DNA of 64,000 bases from an uncultured Gemmiger sp. (GTDB taxonomy: Bacteria; Bacillota; Clostridia; Oscillospirales; Ruminococcaceae). The notes beneath the pieces were generated by a model that worked only from the letters and a program-made list of their open reading frames with translations, ran no database searches and was not told the origin of the DNA. The stretch is taken from NCBI GenBank assembly GCA_934502625.1, contig CAKSUQ010000008.1:25421-89420 (forward strand). The letters are read 5' to 3'. Positions 8,306 to 18,317 of this stretch are shown here, piece by piece (the stretch's first letter is position 1; every line of letters starts with the position of its first letter). The translations under genes were made by a program, and so were the position numbers.

Positions 8306-11300
8306 ATGGCAAAAGCAAAATCGGCACTTCGGCGCGCGGCGGCCTTGTTGGCTGCACTCTGCCTTGCCGCAAGTATGACCCTCCCCGTATACGCCGGGGG
8401 CGCAGAAGCCGCTGACGCCCCCGCCATCGTCGAGCAGGCCGATACGATCGAGACACCCGCCCCGGAGGGAACCACGACCGAGCCGCAGGACGCGGAGGCA
8501 ACCCCCACCACGGAGCCGACCGCCGAACCCACGGCCGAGCCAATCATCACCCCAGAGCCGACCGCCGAACCCACGGCCGAGCCAATCATCACCCCGGAGC
8601 CGACCGCCGAACCCACGACCGAGCCAACCATCACCCCGGAAATAACCGCTGAACCGACCTCGACCCCGAAACCGACCCATACCTCGGAACCCACGGTCAC
8701 CCCCGCCCCGGACGAGGACGCGGCAGACGATGCGGACGAGGTGGAGACGGATGACAATATAGACAGTACCAATGATATAGCCGTTTGCGCAGAAAGCGGA
8801 AACTACTACAATGTGTACTTCGCCCCGCCGAGTGGTTGGGGTGCGCCGAATACGGTTACGGTACGCGTAAAACGCGGGCAGAACGATAATGCTGAGCCAA
8901 CGCAGGCCATGACCAAAACCGACAGAAACACATCGGATGGCCGTCCGATTTACACAACGGCGATTCAGTACGTGAAGGATTCAGACGGCTTCTGCCCTTA
9001 CGGCGGCTTTGTATGGATTCATTTCGAACGAGGCGATAACAACAGATGGGTCGGCATGAAAGGCCCTAACTCAACTAACTGGATCACTCTTGATTCGATT
9101 AGCGATAAGTGCTTTGATGCGGCAGGCGCCGATACTGGGGAGATGAACTGGGACGAGAAAAAGTGGAAAGACCTCAGTGTAATTTCCGTACCCTATAAAA
9201 AATACGCCAATCAGCAAATCCGCTTCTGCAACAAGAGCGAAACTGAACTGAAGCAGGTCACTGCGCAGTTCTACATAAAGGACGATAAGGGCACATTACA
9301 AACGGTCGGCGACCCCATCACCTTTGACACAGTCAAGGCCGGGGAAACGTCCGCCCAAGCGATCACGATTCCGAATAAATCCTGCGCCTATATCAGCTTT
9401 ACGGTAGAGTTGGGCAAGACCTACTACTACAACTTCTACGGCGAAGACGAGACAGATACAATCGACTCGTTCACCTACAGCAGCGCGAACTCCTGCTTCA
9501 TTTATAACGGCGCAGATAAAGACCCCACATGGGGCGTGCCCGGAACGCCGCCCGGATATGCGCGTATTTACTTCGACGCAACCTTCTCGTATATGTCCTA
9601 CGAGAACATGGACGAAGGTGCGACATGCGGAATGCCGGATAATTCCGGCAACCTGTATTGCACCTTGAGCGGCGGCAGCAGTGTGACAACCACGTGGAGA
9701 ATGTCCCGCCTCAGCGACACAGAGAGAATCTGGTATGTAGACATTCCGAGCGGGTACACCACCTGCCAATTCTCCACGAGCGGTAAACCCAGCGATTGCC
9801 ATAACGGCACGGCGACTGCGCAATTGAATATTAAGGATGCTCAGGAAAAATACACAGAGCCGTGCTTTTACGCGGACAGCAGCGACGATGTTATCGTGAA
9901 TGGCGGCCAGCGCGACGGTTACTGGGGTGAAAAATCCGCAATCCGCGATGTGGAAAAAGGCAAAACCAAGCAGATCGTCACGCTGGATAAAACAAATATA
10001 TTTACCGCACAAAAAAATACAAAGTACATCAGCACAACGCTGTATGACTACTACACGGATTTCGAGCTGAACGGCAACCAACGCAAAGATTATGGTCATG
10101 ATAATGATTATAACAGCAACCGCAGCTACGTTACTTTTGAACAGTTCGACCGCGCACTAAGCAACTACTACAGCGACTATGTCGCGAATAACCCAGGTAA
10201 GCAGATTGATTTCCCGATTTATACCGGTCACTTCCAGCCTTACTGGAGAACAAATAATGCGGATTGGGATCACCCGTTCGGAAATATTGCGAACAATCTG
10301 GCCTTGTACGGTTGGGGCGATAGGGACACCCAAGAGTATAGGAACTTCATGTCTGTCAACAACTCGACCATGAACGTTGAGGGAAACGGCACCTTCTTCA
10401 CCTCCGCGTTTCAGGGGCTGGTTAACAGCAAGCTCGGCGCGGACGGTGAACCCACGATTTACAACACTGGCCTGACGGAGCCACATTTCAACAAAGCATT
10501 CCTGACAGGCACAAACGACGAACACGCCGTGCTGGGCAAGGTGTACGACGACGTTGCGTTCCCCTTCACGCAGAGTAACGTGTTCAGGGGTACGAACGGT
10601 GACCCCAACGAGGCCATTGCCAAGTACTGGTACTTTAACAGTGACGAGCGTTCCCTCTACCTGAAACAGGACATGGACGACGGCAGCTACTATCTGGAAG
10701 GCAGCACAACGGACGATAATTCTCGCAACAGAGGCTCCAACAATGATACTTATGACAAGGACAACGGCTGCGACCGTGGCTATGGCTTCTTCCCCTTCAA
10801 CCAGGACACGAAGGGCAACGCGAACCGGTACAACTACGGTTTCGGCGCAAAGCTGCAATTCCAGTTCACCCTGACGGACGACGGCAAGGTCGTCGTCGGC
10901 AATAATGGAGCGGAAGTCCCCATTCGGTTCTTCTTCTCCGGCGACGACGACGTGTGGGTCTTCATCGACGGTAATCTGGCACTGGACGTTGGCGGTGCGC
11001 ACGGTAAGGCGTCCGGCTTGCTGGAATTTGGACAGACGGCAGACGGAGAAGCCAACACCGTGACCCCCTATGTCAGCTCCAACAAAGCAGGCGGTGAGAC
11101 TTACACAACAGGCGTAGACAAAACCGTATACTTCAACGACAAGCAAGTCAAATTCACCAAGCAGGGCACAACCACCACCTTACCCAAAGGCACCACCCAC
11201 ACCCTCACCATGTACTACATGGAGCGCGGCATGTGGGAGTCCAACATGGCGGTCGCCTACAACTTCCCCGACCACAACGAACTGCAGGTCGAGAAAAAGG

Positions 11301-13759
11301 TCGATGTTTCGCAGGTGGATGATGCGTTCAAGCACTTCTTCACGGATCAAAGCCTGAAGCTGTTCACCGTCAACATCCGCAATCAGGCGACCCACTACGC
11401 CGCAGTTGAAGCCAACACCGGCGACGCGCCCGCTGACGTCACCCTGCCGGCGGATTTTACCGCCTGCTATTACAATTCAGGAAGCTATCAAGATACAAAT
11501 GACAACTACCTGAAAAAAGGCGAGACACCGACAAAAGAAGAGTCGGACACCCAATACGCCGGTCAGACGGTGCTCTGGTACGCGCAGGACAACGACATAG
11601 GCAGCAACTTCCGCGAGAAACGCCTCGGCTCGATCCGAATACCGGACGGCGAGCTGCTGAACGTCAGCCAGATGGACACCTTGACGTTCCAAGTCTACGC
11701 AAAGGGCGGCAATAATGTCGGCAGCCTGTCCACAAACTTCCTGTACTTACAGCTGGTCGACAAAAACAACAAAGTGATGGGCTGCCTTAACAGGACAACC
11801 TACCTGAACGACAAAACCAGCAACAACCCCGCGATGCGCAACGACACATGGGTCACGGTCAGGGTGAGCATGGAGAAGCTGAAAGCGGAGAAGGAAGACG
11901 ACTTTGACCTGACACAGGTCAAGGAGATCCGCATCGGCGACGACTATCAGCGCACCGTCTACTTCCGCAATTTCACCTTCACGGCCAAGCGCACCATAAA
12001 CGCGAGCTTTGGCTTCACCGTCAAGCAGGAAGCGATTCCCGACTATGGATCGGCGCAGGCAAAGGCGCTGAAACCGGCCTACGGTGCGTTGTTCACCTCC
12101 AACGAGGGAAACGGCACGCAGATGGTCGACGCAAACGGCCAGTTTGAGCTGGGGGACGGCGAGATCGTTACCTTCAGCGATCAGTTCCGCCGCGGCAGTT
12201 ATATCTCGCTGGAGGAGGTCGCCAACGACGACCTCTACGATACCAGCTGGGAGGTATACGAAAACGGCCAGCTGGTGAATGCACTGAATGACGGCACTAC
12301 CGTCACCAACGATAGCAGCGTCCCGCTGCCGCTGCGCAAAGACAATGACAACCGGCCGGAGGACGGCCGCACGGAGAAGGTTAGCACCAACGAGGGCGAG
12401 CAGGCGGGCAACAAGTACGACGGCGAAAAGCCCGACGCAAACACGCTGGTGTTCCGCAGCTACACCGCCCCGGACAATGCCGACCCGTTTACAAAGCTGA
12501 AGGTCAGGTTCATCAACAAGATCAAAGTCGGTACGCTGACGATCGAAAAGAAGGAACCCGAAGGCGAAACCACGCTGAAAGATCGCGGCACAACCTACAA
12601 GTTTACGATCCACTTCAGCAACATCGGCGGTATCGGCTTGGGCGGAAACGGTGTGACGATGACCCGCGAGCTGAAAGTCGGCGAAAGCACGACCATCCCC
12701 GGTATTCCCATCGGGACGCGGTTCACCGTGACGGAGGAAGCTGCCGAGGGCAGCAACCTGCAAAGCGTGACGGTCGACGCGACGGACGGTGAGATCATTG
12801 ATAACGCCGCGCGCGGAACGATCACGACCGACAACCCCGCAGTCACAGCGACGTTCACCAACACGGCGCGCACACTGATCGACTTGAACGTGATAAAGCT
12901 CTGGAAAGATGCGGAAGGCAATGATCTTGCAGTGGCAGATATGCCGGCCGCCATTTGGATCAAGCTGGAGCGCCGCCATGAGGGGGGTACGGACACCGAG
13001 TGGAGCACCACGCGGGAGTACCCGAACCCCATACAGCTGAAGCGGAATGGTATGTCCGGTCAGTGGACGTGCAAGTTCGAGCATCTGGATCAGTACGATG
13101 TCACCAAAGACCCGCAGGTAGAATACGAGTACCGCATTACGGAATCCGGCACGGAAGGCGGCACATATGTGCCGACCGGCGGCCAGATGACGGCGGCTGA
13201 CGGCTTTACCTACACGCTGACCCAGCAGACCGAAGGCAACACGATCACGCTGAAAAACACGCGCGAAAAGCCGAAGTATCAGCTGAATATTACCAAACAG
13301 GGCATCGACGGCGAAAATGAGCCGGTGCTGCTGAAAGGTGTGCAGTTTACGCTGGAAGTGAAGGGGACGGATGAATCGTACACAGCGGTCACAGGCAGCC
13401 CCCAGACTACCGACGGAAACGGTAAATGCAGCTTTACAGGGTTGGAGCCGGGCAGCTATCGGCTGACCGAGGTCAAGACGGCGGACAGCTATACCCTGTT
13501 GGCAGAGCCAATCGAATTTGTACTGACGGATAAAGGAGAATGCACGCACGACAACGCAAAGTTTGGCACAGTCAAACGCGACGAGAAAAGCGGCGTGTAT
13601 ACCATCGCCCTGACGATCAACAACCGAAAGGGGCTTACGCTGCCGCACACGGGTGCGGATGCGCCGAGCCTGTGGGTGCTGATCGGGCTGCCGCTGCTGG
13701 TGGCCGGGCTGTTGGTGCTGGTATTCCGATACAACAGGAAAGGGGGCAAGCGTTCCTGA
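8306..13759 (+). CDS. LPXTG cell-wall-anchored fibro-slime / SpaA-type pilus adhesin
   Basis: A 1817-residue secreted protein. The frame is open from 8141, but ATG 8306 has an AGGAGGGG site and begins a signal peptide (MAKAKSALRRAAALLAALCL, cleavage after about VYA). A Pro/Thr/Glu-rich stalk follows (residues ~35-140) with a 14-residue tandem repeat. The central region holds a fibro-slime domain, marked by GDDDVWVFIDGNLALDVGGA from about residue 879. The C-terminal ~450 residues contain Cna-B/SpaA isopeptide-type domains (for example SYRLTEVKTADSYTLLAEP). The protein ends with LPHTG (1779-1783), a hydrophobic segment and a basic tail, the sortase sorting signal. By analogy with other pili it would be the large tip or ancillary subunit. 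The next gene is the major-pilin candidate and two sortases follow. Confidence 0.9.
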   Translation: MAKAKSALRRAAALLAALCLAASMTLPVYAGGAEAADAPAIVEQADTIETPAPEGTTTEPQDAEATPTTEPTAEPTAEPIITPEPTAEPTAEPIITPEPTAEPTTEPTITPEITAEPTSTPKPTHTSEPTVTPAPDEDAADDADEVETDDNIDSTNDIAVCAESGNYYNVYFAPPSGWGAPNTVTVRVKRGQNDNAEPTQAMTKTDRNTSDGRPIYTTAIQYVKDSDGFCPYGGFVWIHFERGDNNRWVGMKGPNSTNWITLDSISDKCFDAAGADTGEMNWDEKKWKDLSVISVPYKKYANQQIRFCNKSETELKQVTAQFYIKDDKGTLQTVGDPITFDTVKAGETSAQAITIPNKSCAYISFTVELGKTYYYNFYGEDETDTIDSFTYSSANSCFIYNGADKDPTWGVPGTPPGYARIYFDATFSYMSYENMDEGATCGMPDNSGNLYCTLSGGSSVTTTWRMSRLSDTERIWYVDIPSGYTTCQFSTSGKPSDCHNGTATAQLNIKDAQEKYTEPCFYADSSDDVIVNGGQRDGYWGEKSAIRDVEKGKTKQIVTLDKTNIFTAQKNTKYISTTLYDYYTDFELNGNQRKDYGHDNDYNSNRSYVTFEQFDRALSNYYSDYVANNPGKQIDFPIYTGHFQPYWRTNNADWDHPFGNIANNLALYGWGDRDTQEYRNFMSVNNSTMNVEGNGTFFTSAFQGLVNSKLGADGEPTIYNTGLTEPHFNKAFLTGTNDEHAVLGKVYDDVAFPFTQSNVFRGTNGDPNEAIAKYWYFNSDERSLYLKQDMDDGSYYLEGSTTDDNSRNRGSNNDTYDKDNGCDRGYGFFPFNQDTKGNANRYNYGFGAKLQFQFTLTDDGKVVVGNNGAEVPIRFFFSGDDDVWVFIDGNLALDVGGAHGKASGLLEFGQTADGEANTVTPYVSSNKAGGETYTTGVDKTVYFNDKQVKFTKQGTTTTLPKGTTHTLTMYYMERGMWESNMAVAYNFPDHNELQVEKKVDVSQVDDAFKHFFTDQSLKLFTVNIRNQATHYAAVEANTGDAPADVTLPADFTACYYNSGSYQDTNDNYLKKGETPTKEESDTQYAGQTVLWYAQDNDIGSNFREKRLGSIRIPDGELLNVSQMDTLTFQVYAKGGNNVGSLSTNFLYLQLVDKNNKVMGCLNRTTYLNDKTSNNPAMRNDTWVTVRVSMEKLKAEKEDDFDLTQVKEIRIGDDYQRTVYFRNFTFTAKRTINASFGFTVKQEAIPDYGSAQAKALKPAYGALFTSNEGNGTQMVDANGQFELGDGEIVTFSDQFRRGSYISLEEVANDDLYDTSWEVYENGQLVNALNDGTTVTNDSSVPLPLRKDNDNRPEDGRTEKVSTNEGEQAGNKYDGEKPDANTLVFRSYTAPDNADPFTKLKVRFINKIKVGTLTIEKKEPEGETTLKDRGTTYKFTIHFSNIGGIGLGGNGVTMTRELKVGESTTIPGIPIGTRFTVTEEAAEGSNLQSVTVDATDGEIIDNAARGTITTDNPAVTATFTNTARTLIDLNVIKLWKDAEGNDLAVADMPAAIWIKLERRHEGGTDTEWSTTREYPNPIQLKRNGMSGQWTCKFEHLDQYDVTKDPQVEYEYRITESGTEGGTYVPTGGQMTAADGFTYTLTQQTEGNTITLKNTREKPKYQLNITKQGIDGENEPVLLKGVQFTLEVKGTDESYTAVTGSPQTTDGNGKCSFTGLEPGSYRLTEVKTADSYTLLAEPIEFVLTDKGECTHDNAKFGTVKRDEKSGVYTIALTINNRKGLTLPHTGADAPSLWVLIGLPLLVAGLLVLVFRYNRKGGKRS
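8513..8638 (+). repeat. Three 42-bp tandem repeats in the adhesin stalk
   Basis: Units at 8513, 8555 and 8597 each encode EPTAEPTAEPIITP. The third has two changes (TTEPT). The copies are nearly identical at DNA level, so copy-number change by slippage or recombination is plausible and would stay in frame. Confidence 0.85.
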
Positions 13760-13811
13760 CTATGCGCCCCCCTGAACCTGAAAATCTTAAAAAGAGAGAG
13801 GTAACAGCAAG

Positions 13812-15962
13812 ATGAAACTGAAACGTTTACTCACGGGCGTCCTCAGTGCCGTCATGGCCTTGAGCGTCTGCGCCATGCCCGCACTGGCGGATGAAAATAA
13901 CGCCGCCACGCCAACAACGGGTAGCTTGACGATTACGAAGTACGAGCAGCCGAAAGGAACGACGGGAGACGACTGGCAAGAGAAGGACATAGGTAACCCA
14001 CTTGCAGGTGTAACCTTCACGGTCTACAAGGTTGCAGAAGTCAACCAGACAGTAGATGCGAGCGGCAATGTATCGCTGAGCTATGATTTGGTTGATACGT
14101 TGAAAAACGGCGGCGTTTCGATTAATTGGGATTCCTACCTTACAGAGACAGAGCCTAAACAGTATGATTCTGCGAGAATTTTCAATATACTTTATGGTCA
14201 GCTGACAGAAAATGACAAGACGCTGAAAAGCTGGAGTTTGTTTTCTAAGAGTGCGATTACGAACGATAAAGGTGAAGCTAAATTCGATAGTCTCGAAACG
14301 GGCGTTTACATGGTCGAAGAGACTTCTGCCCCGACACAGATTACGAGCAGAACAGCTAACTTTATGGTTTCCATCCCGATGACGGTAACGAAGGAGAATG
14401 GAACACAGGAAATCACCTATAATGTTGAAGCAAAGCCGAAAAACGTTTCCACTTACGGCGGTGTTACGCTTAACAAATATGGACAGGTAGCGGGCGATAA
14501 CACAACAAAGGCGGCTATTGCAGGTGCAGTGTTCCAGTTGTATCGCGATAATGGCACGGAAGATGCCTCTAATTGGAAAACTGTAGACCTGACGGCAAGG
14601 GGCATCAAAGTGGACGGCGAAGTTGTCGCTGTCACAGATGAAAATGCTAAGATCGGTAAAGTTACCACAACGACTACGGGTGTTAACATTGCGGGTCTGA
14701 CCCCCGGCAAATACAAATTCATGGAAATTTCCGCCCCTGCCGGCTACATTGCGGACACGAAAACCGAGCACAAATTTAAGCTGGATGACAATGGCGATGT
14801 TTGGGTTGACAATGCAAAAGTGGATGACAGAGTAGTTGAGGTAGTCAACGAAAAGCCGGATTTTGAAAAGACGGTTGCCGAGCGCGGCAAGACGACTTCT
14901 GTGGGTAACCATGATGCGGATTATGGTATCGATGATTTGATTCCCTACACGCTGACCGTTAAGGTGCCGACTACTATTGCGAATCTTAAGACTTTCTATG
15001 TAACGGATTCTATCAATACTGAACAGTTGGCATACGAGCAAAATACTGTTACGGTTTCGTGCAGCGACAATGTACCTATTACGAAAGATATCAACTACAC
15101 AATTACATTTGAGCCTGACGGTAGCGGGTTTAAGATTGACTTCAAGCCGGATGGAAAAACGGGTCTGACGGCAGACTTCGCAGGAAAAACGATTACTATT
15201 ACCTACAAAGCTAAGTTGCAGAGCGGTGCAAAAGTCGACAAAAGTGGTAACATTAACAATGCGGAGTTGATTTACTCCAACAAGACGAACACCGTCGCGG
15301 AAGAAGGAAGCAAAGACATCGATAAAATCCAGGACGAAGCTGTTGTCTATACCTTCCAGACGAGCATTATGAAAACAGGTTCTGACGGTGCAAAACTGGC
15401 CGGCGTAAAGTTCGATTTGTACAAAAAATACGATGCAACTACGGATGGGACGATTGCGGATAGCTCGATTACCTTCCGCAATGGACCGTGCCCGGTTATT
15501 GATGGTGAAGCGGCATATAAGCTGAAACTGAATAGCACTGCTAGCAGTAACGATAAGTGGATTCTGGTTAAAAAGGATATGACAACGGCAGATGGTGGTG
15601 CCGCAATCGAAAAGGGCTTGCCGAAGGGTGATTACTATTTGGTCGAAACGGAAACAAAGCCGGGATACAATTTGCTGAGCGAGCCGGTGAAGGCAGACTT
15701 GAGCATTCAGTATGCAGCAAAGTGGACGGAGAGCAAGGAGTATACGGATGGCGTTCTGACGAAGCATACATATAATAAGGACGAAACTACGTTTGATAGC
15801 ACTGCGGCGGCCAAGGTGATCAATATCGTCAACCGCAAGGGCTTTACTCTGCCTGTTACGGGCGGTTTCGGTACGCTGCTGTTCAGCGGCATCGGTGTGC
15901 TGCTGGTTCTGGCCGGCGTTTGTGTGCTGTTCAGCATGAAGAAAAAGAACAACCGCGCATAA
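13812..15962 (+). CDS. LPXTG major pilin, SpaA/isopeptide-forming type
   Basis: A 716-residue secreted pilin. The signal peptide ends near MPALA. Domain order: an N-terminal domain, a pilin-motif-like VEAKPKN in which Lys210 is the candidate for intermolecular linkage, then Cna-B-like domains with E-box segments (VYMVEETSAP, YKFMEISAPAGY, YYLVETETKPGYN). A D2-type fimbrial domain around 360-480 contains IPYTLTVKVPTTIANLKTF. The end is LPVTG (680-684), a membrane segment and KKKNNRA. It would be polymerised by the class C sortase encoded next. It starts 52 bp after the adhesin gene. Its codon usage is more AT-rich than that of the adhesin, suggesting a different history or diversifying selection on a surface protein. 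Confidence 0.9.
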   Translation: MKLKRLLTGVLSAVMALSVCAMPALADENNAATPTTGSLTITKYEQPKGTTGDDWQEKDIGNPLAGVTFTVYKVAEVNQTVDASGNVSLSYDLVDTLKNGGVSINWDSYLTETEPKQYDSARIFNILYGQLTENDKTLKSWSLFSKSAITNDKGEAKFDSLETGVYMVEETSAPTQITSRTANFMVSIPMTVTKENGTQEITYNVEAKPKNVSTYGGVTLNKYGQVAGDNTTKAAIAGAVFQLYRDNGTEDASNWKTVDLTARGIKVDGEVVAVTDENAKIGKVTTTTTGVNIAGLTPGKYKFMEISAPAGYIADTKTEHKFKLDDNGDVWVDNAKVDDRVVEVVNEKPDFEKTVAERGKTTSVGNHDADYGIDDLIPYTLTVKVPTTIANLKTFYVTDSINTEQLAYEQNTVTVSCSDNVPITKDINYTITFEPDGSGFKIDFKPDGKTGLTADFAGKTITITYKAKLQSGAKVDKSGNINNAELIYSNKTNTVAEEGSKDIDKIQDEAVVYTFQTSIMKTGSDGAKLAGVKFDLYKKYDATTDGTIADSSITFRNGPCPVIDGEAAYKLKLNSTASSNDKWILVKKDMTTADGGAAIEKGLPKGDYYLVETETKPGYNLLSEPVKADLSIQYAAKWTESKEYTDGVLTKHTYNKDETTFDSTAAAKVINIVNRKGFTLPVTGGFGTLLFSGIGVLLVLAGVCVLFSMKKKNNRA

Positions 15963-16003
15963 TTTGCGCAATGCAAAAACCAAAAGCAAAATAAAGGGGT
16001 AAG

Positions 16004-16041
16004 CCATAGGGGAAGAGCCGGAAAAAGCTCTTCCCCTATGG
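16004..16041 (+). terminator. Strong hairpin after the major-pilin gene
   Basis: A perfect 15-bp stem CCATAGGGGAAGAGC / GCTCTTCCCCTATGG with an 8-nt loop, 41 bp after the pilin stop. There is no T-run, so it may act as an mRNA stabiliser or partial terminator that separates abundant pilin message from the sortase genes. Confidence 0.6.
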
Positions 16042-16066
16042 ATGGTTATGGGGGTATAATAAAACC

Positions 16067-16428
16067 GACGCCCCGGCGGGATGGGGCGGCAATGGCAAAG
16101 TCCCCCGGCGGCATGAGGGCATGCCGCCGTACATCCGACATTATCATTGCATGTAGGGCGGGGTGCCCCCACCCCGCCGGGGGCGCTGCGGCCACCGCAA
16201 AGTTCCACGGGCGGAGCAGAGCCCCGCCCCTACGGAGTTGTAGGGGGCGGCGTCCCCGACGCCCCGGCGGGATGCGGCGGCCATGGCAAAGTCCCCCGGC
16301 GGCATGAGGGCATGCCGCCGTACATCCAACAATATCATTGCATGTAGGGCGGGGTGCCCCCACCCCGCCGGGGGCGTTGCGGCCATGGCAAAGTCCCACG
16401 GGCGGAGCAGAGCCCCGCCCCTACGGAG
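16067..16428. repeat. Two 171-bp direct repeats between pilin and sortase genes
   Basis: Copies at 16067-16237 and 16258-16428 have the same length and differ at a handful of bases. Each contains nested palindromes (GGCGGCATG...CATGCCGCC, GGGCGGGGTG...CACCCCGCC) and ends in the 26-bp arm also found at 7528 and 7609. Open frames across them are by-products of composition. This explains most of the 500-bp gap before the sortase start. Confidence 0.85.
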
Positions 16429-16464
16429 ATGTGGGAAATGTTTCTAACGCAGAAAGGTTCACAT

Positions 16465-17325
16465 ATGGATACCACGGCAAAATTAAAACTTGGGTTTGCG
16501 GCGCTGATGATCTTTTCGGGCGTGGCGGTGGCGGCGTATCCGGTCGTCAGCAACGCACTGGCGCAGCGCAATGCGTCGCAGGTCATCGACAGCTACGACG
16601 AGGCGGTTCAATCCATGGACGTCGAAAAGCTCGATGCTGCGAAGGAAGCTGCCCGCACCTACAACGCGCAGCTTGCCAACGCGGTCGACCGCGACGCGGC
16701 GGGCGAGGCCGACGCCTACCTCTCGCTGCATCAGGGCGACGACAGCCTTGGCTACATCACGATCCCCAAGATCAACGTGAACCTGCCCATCTACGAGGGC
16801 ACGTCCGACGAGGTGCTCGCCAAGGGCGTCGGCCATCTGGAAGGCACGAGCTATCCCCTTGGCGGCGAGAGCACCCACAGCGTGCTGACCGGCCACCGCG
16901 GTCTGGCCGAGGCCGTGCTCTTCACTGATTTGGACAAACTCGGTGAAGGTGACAAATTTTACCTGCACATCATGGACGAAGTGCTGGCCTATCAGGTCGA
17001 CCAAGTCGACGTCGTCGAGCCGGAACGCACCGAGGGGCTGGACATCATCCCCGGCGGGGACTACTGCACCCTCGTCACCTGCACGCCCTACGCCATCAAC
17101 ACCCACCGTATGCTGGTGCGCGGCGTCCGCGTGCCCTACAACGGCGAGGACGAGCAGACCGCCCAGACCGTGCAGTATCAGGCGCTGAACACCGGCAACA
17201 TCGTCAAGCGCATCGTCGATGCGTGGCCGTGGATCAGCGTGACCGGCAGTATTATCATCGGCGGCGAGGCGCTGCTGCTGCTTTTGCTGCTGCGCCGCTG
17301 CAAAAAGCGCGAGGAGGAAGACTGA
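16465..17325 (+). CDS. srtC: Class C sortase (pilus polymerase)
   Basis: A 286-residue membrane protein with an N-terminal anchor (about 6-28), the sortase beta-barrel and a C-terminal membrane segment, the class C layout. Catalytic residues are His144 in TGHRG, Cys206 in TLVTCTPYAINTHR and Arg215 in the same block. The TCTPY-x-NTHR pattern is diagnostic of pilin-polymerising sortases. ATG 16465 follows AGAAAGG at a normal distance. An in-frame ATG at 16438 would add nine residues and lies partly in the repeat. It would join LPVTG/LPHTG proteins to pilin lysines. The stop overlaps the next start (TGATG). Confidence 0.92.
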   Translation: MDTTAKLKLGFAALMIFSGVAVAAYPVVSNALAQRNASQVIDSYDEAVQSMDVEKLDAAKEAARTYNAQLANAVDRDAAGEADAYLSLHQGDDSLGYITIPKINVNLPIYEGTSDEVLAKGVGHLEGTSYPLGGESTHSVLTGHRGLAEAVLFTDLDKLGEGDKFYLHIMDEVLAYQVDQVDVVEPERTEGLDIIPGGDYCTLVTCTPYAINTHRMLVRGVRVPYNGEDEQTAQTVQYQALNTGNIVKRIVDAWPWISVTGSIIIGGEALLLLLLLRRCKKREEED

Positions 17326-18314
17326 TGAAGCGCCTGCTTCTGCAAATTTTTGCGTGGCTCGCCATTCTGGTGGGCGTCGGGCTGATGCTGCAGCCGACGG
17401 TCAGCCAGTACATGACCGGCCGCAAAAGCACCCAACTGACCGCAGACTTTGTGCAGGCGGCCGCAGATGCCGCCGACACCGCGCCGGAAGACGAGCGCCC
17501 CTACGCTGATCTGTACGACGCGTTCCGGCGCTACAACGATGAAATTTACGCCGATGGCCAAAGCGGCCTGCAAGACCCCTTCGCCTACGAGACGCCGGCC
17601 TTTGACCTGACGGCCTACGGCCTGCCCGACGACATGGTCGCGGCGCTGTGGATCCCCCGCCTTGACCTTGACCTGCCGGTGTACCTTGGCGCCAGCACCG
17701 CCAACATGGCGCGGGGCGGCGCACTGCTGGGGCAGACGTCGATGCCGCTGGGCGGCGAAAACACCAACACTGTCATCGCCGCGCACCGGGGGTACTACGG
17801 CGCGGAGATGCTGCGCAACGTGCAGCAGATTCAAATCGGCGACAAAATCACCCTGACGACCCCGTGGGAAACGCTGGTATACCGCGTCTGCGAGCTGAAG
17901 ATCATCCAGCCCGACGACGTCAGCGCTATTTTGATCCAGCCGGGGCGTGATTTGCTGACGCTGTCCACCTGTCACCCCTACACCCAAAATTATCAGCGCT
18001 ACATCGTCATTGCGGAGCGCGTACATGACGCCGCACCCACGACCCACGAGGAGGACTTGGCCGAGTGCGGCACCACGTGGGACGCCGCGCCGCGCCAAGT
18101 CACGGTGGAAAACACCGACGGCACGACCGCGATCGAGGAAGTCGCGCCCGAAAGCATCACCCCGCTGCCCAACGAGGGCGGCAGCGAGGACGCGGGCGGC
18201 GCGTACTCCAACTGGATGATCTGGCTGGAAAACAACGCCCTGTGGGCAGGAATTGTGATCATTGCCGCCGTGGTGGGCTGCCTGCTGATCTGGCAGCGCC
18301 GCAGAAAGGACTGA
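17325..18314 (+). CDS. Second sortase, class C-like
   Basis: A 329-residue protein with an N-terminal membrane segment, a sortase core and a C-terminal membrane segment near 297-320. The catalytic triad is His154 in AAHRGYYG, Cys216 in TLSTCHPYTQNYQR and Arg225. The start overlaps the preceding stop by one base, so translation is coupled. TCHPY instead of TCTPY suggests a different substrate, such as cell-wall anchoring or attachment of the large adhesin. This division of labour is an inference from other two-sortase pili. An acidic linker of about 60 residues separates the core from the last membrane segment. Confidence 0.88.
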   Translation: MKRLLLQIFAWLAILVGVGLMLQPTVSQYMTGRKSTQLTADFVQAAADAADTAPEDERPYADLYDAFRRYNDEIYADGQSGLQDPFAYETPAFDLTAYGLPDDMVAALWIPRLDLDLPVYLGASTANMARGGALLGQTSMPLGGENTNTVIAAHRGYYGAEMLRNVQQIQIGDKITLTTPWETLVYRVCELKIIQPDDVSAILIQPGRDLLTLSTCHPYTQNYQRYIVIAERVHDAAPTTHEEDLAECGTTWDAAPRQVTVENTDGTTAIEEVAPESITPLPNEGGSEDAGGAYSNWMIWLENNALWAGIVIIAAVVGCLLIWQRRRKD

Positions 18315-18317
18315 AAC

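Noticed and set aside
16067..16428. Coding frames or CRISPR in the 171-bp repeats
   Set aside because: Open frames occur on both strands because of GC content, with no ribosome sites or motifs. Two long copies without spacers are not CRISPR.
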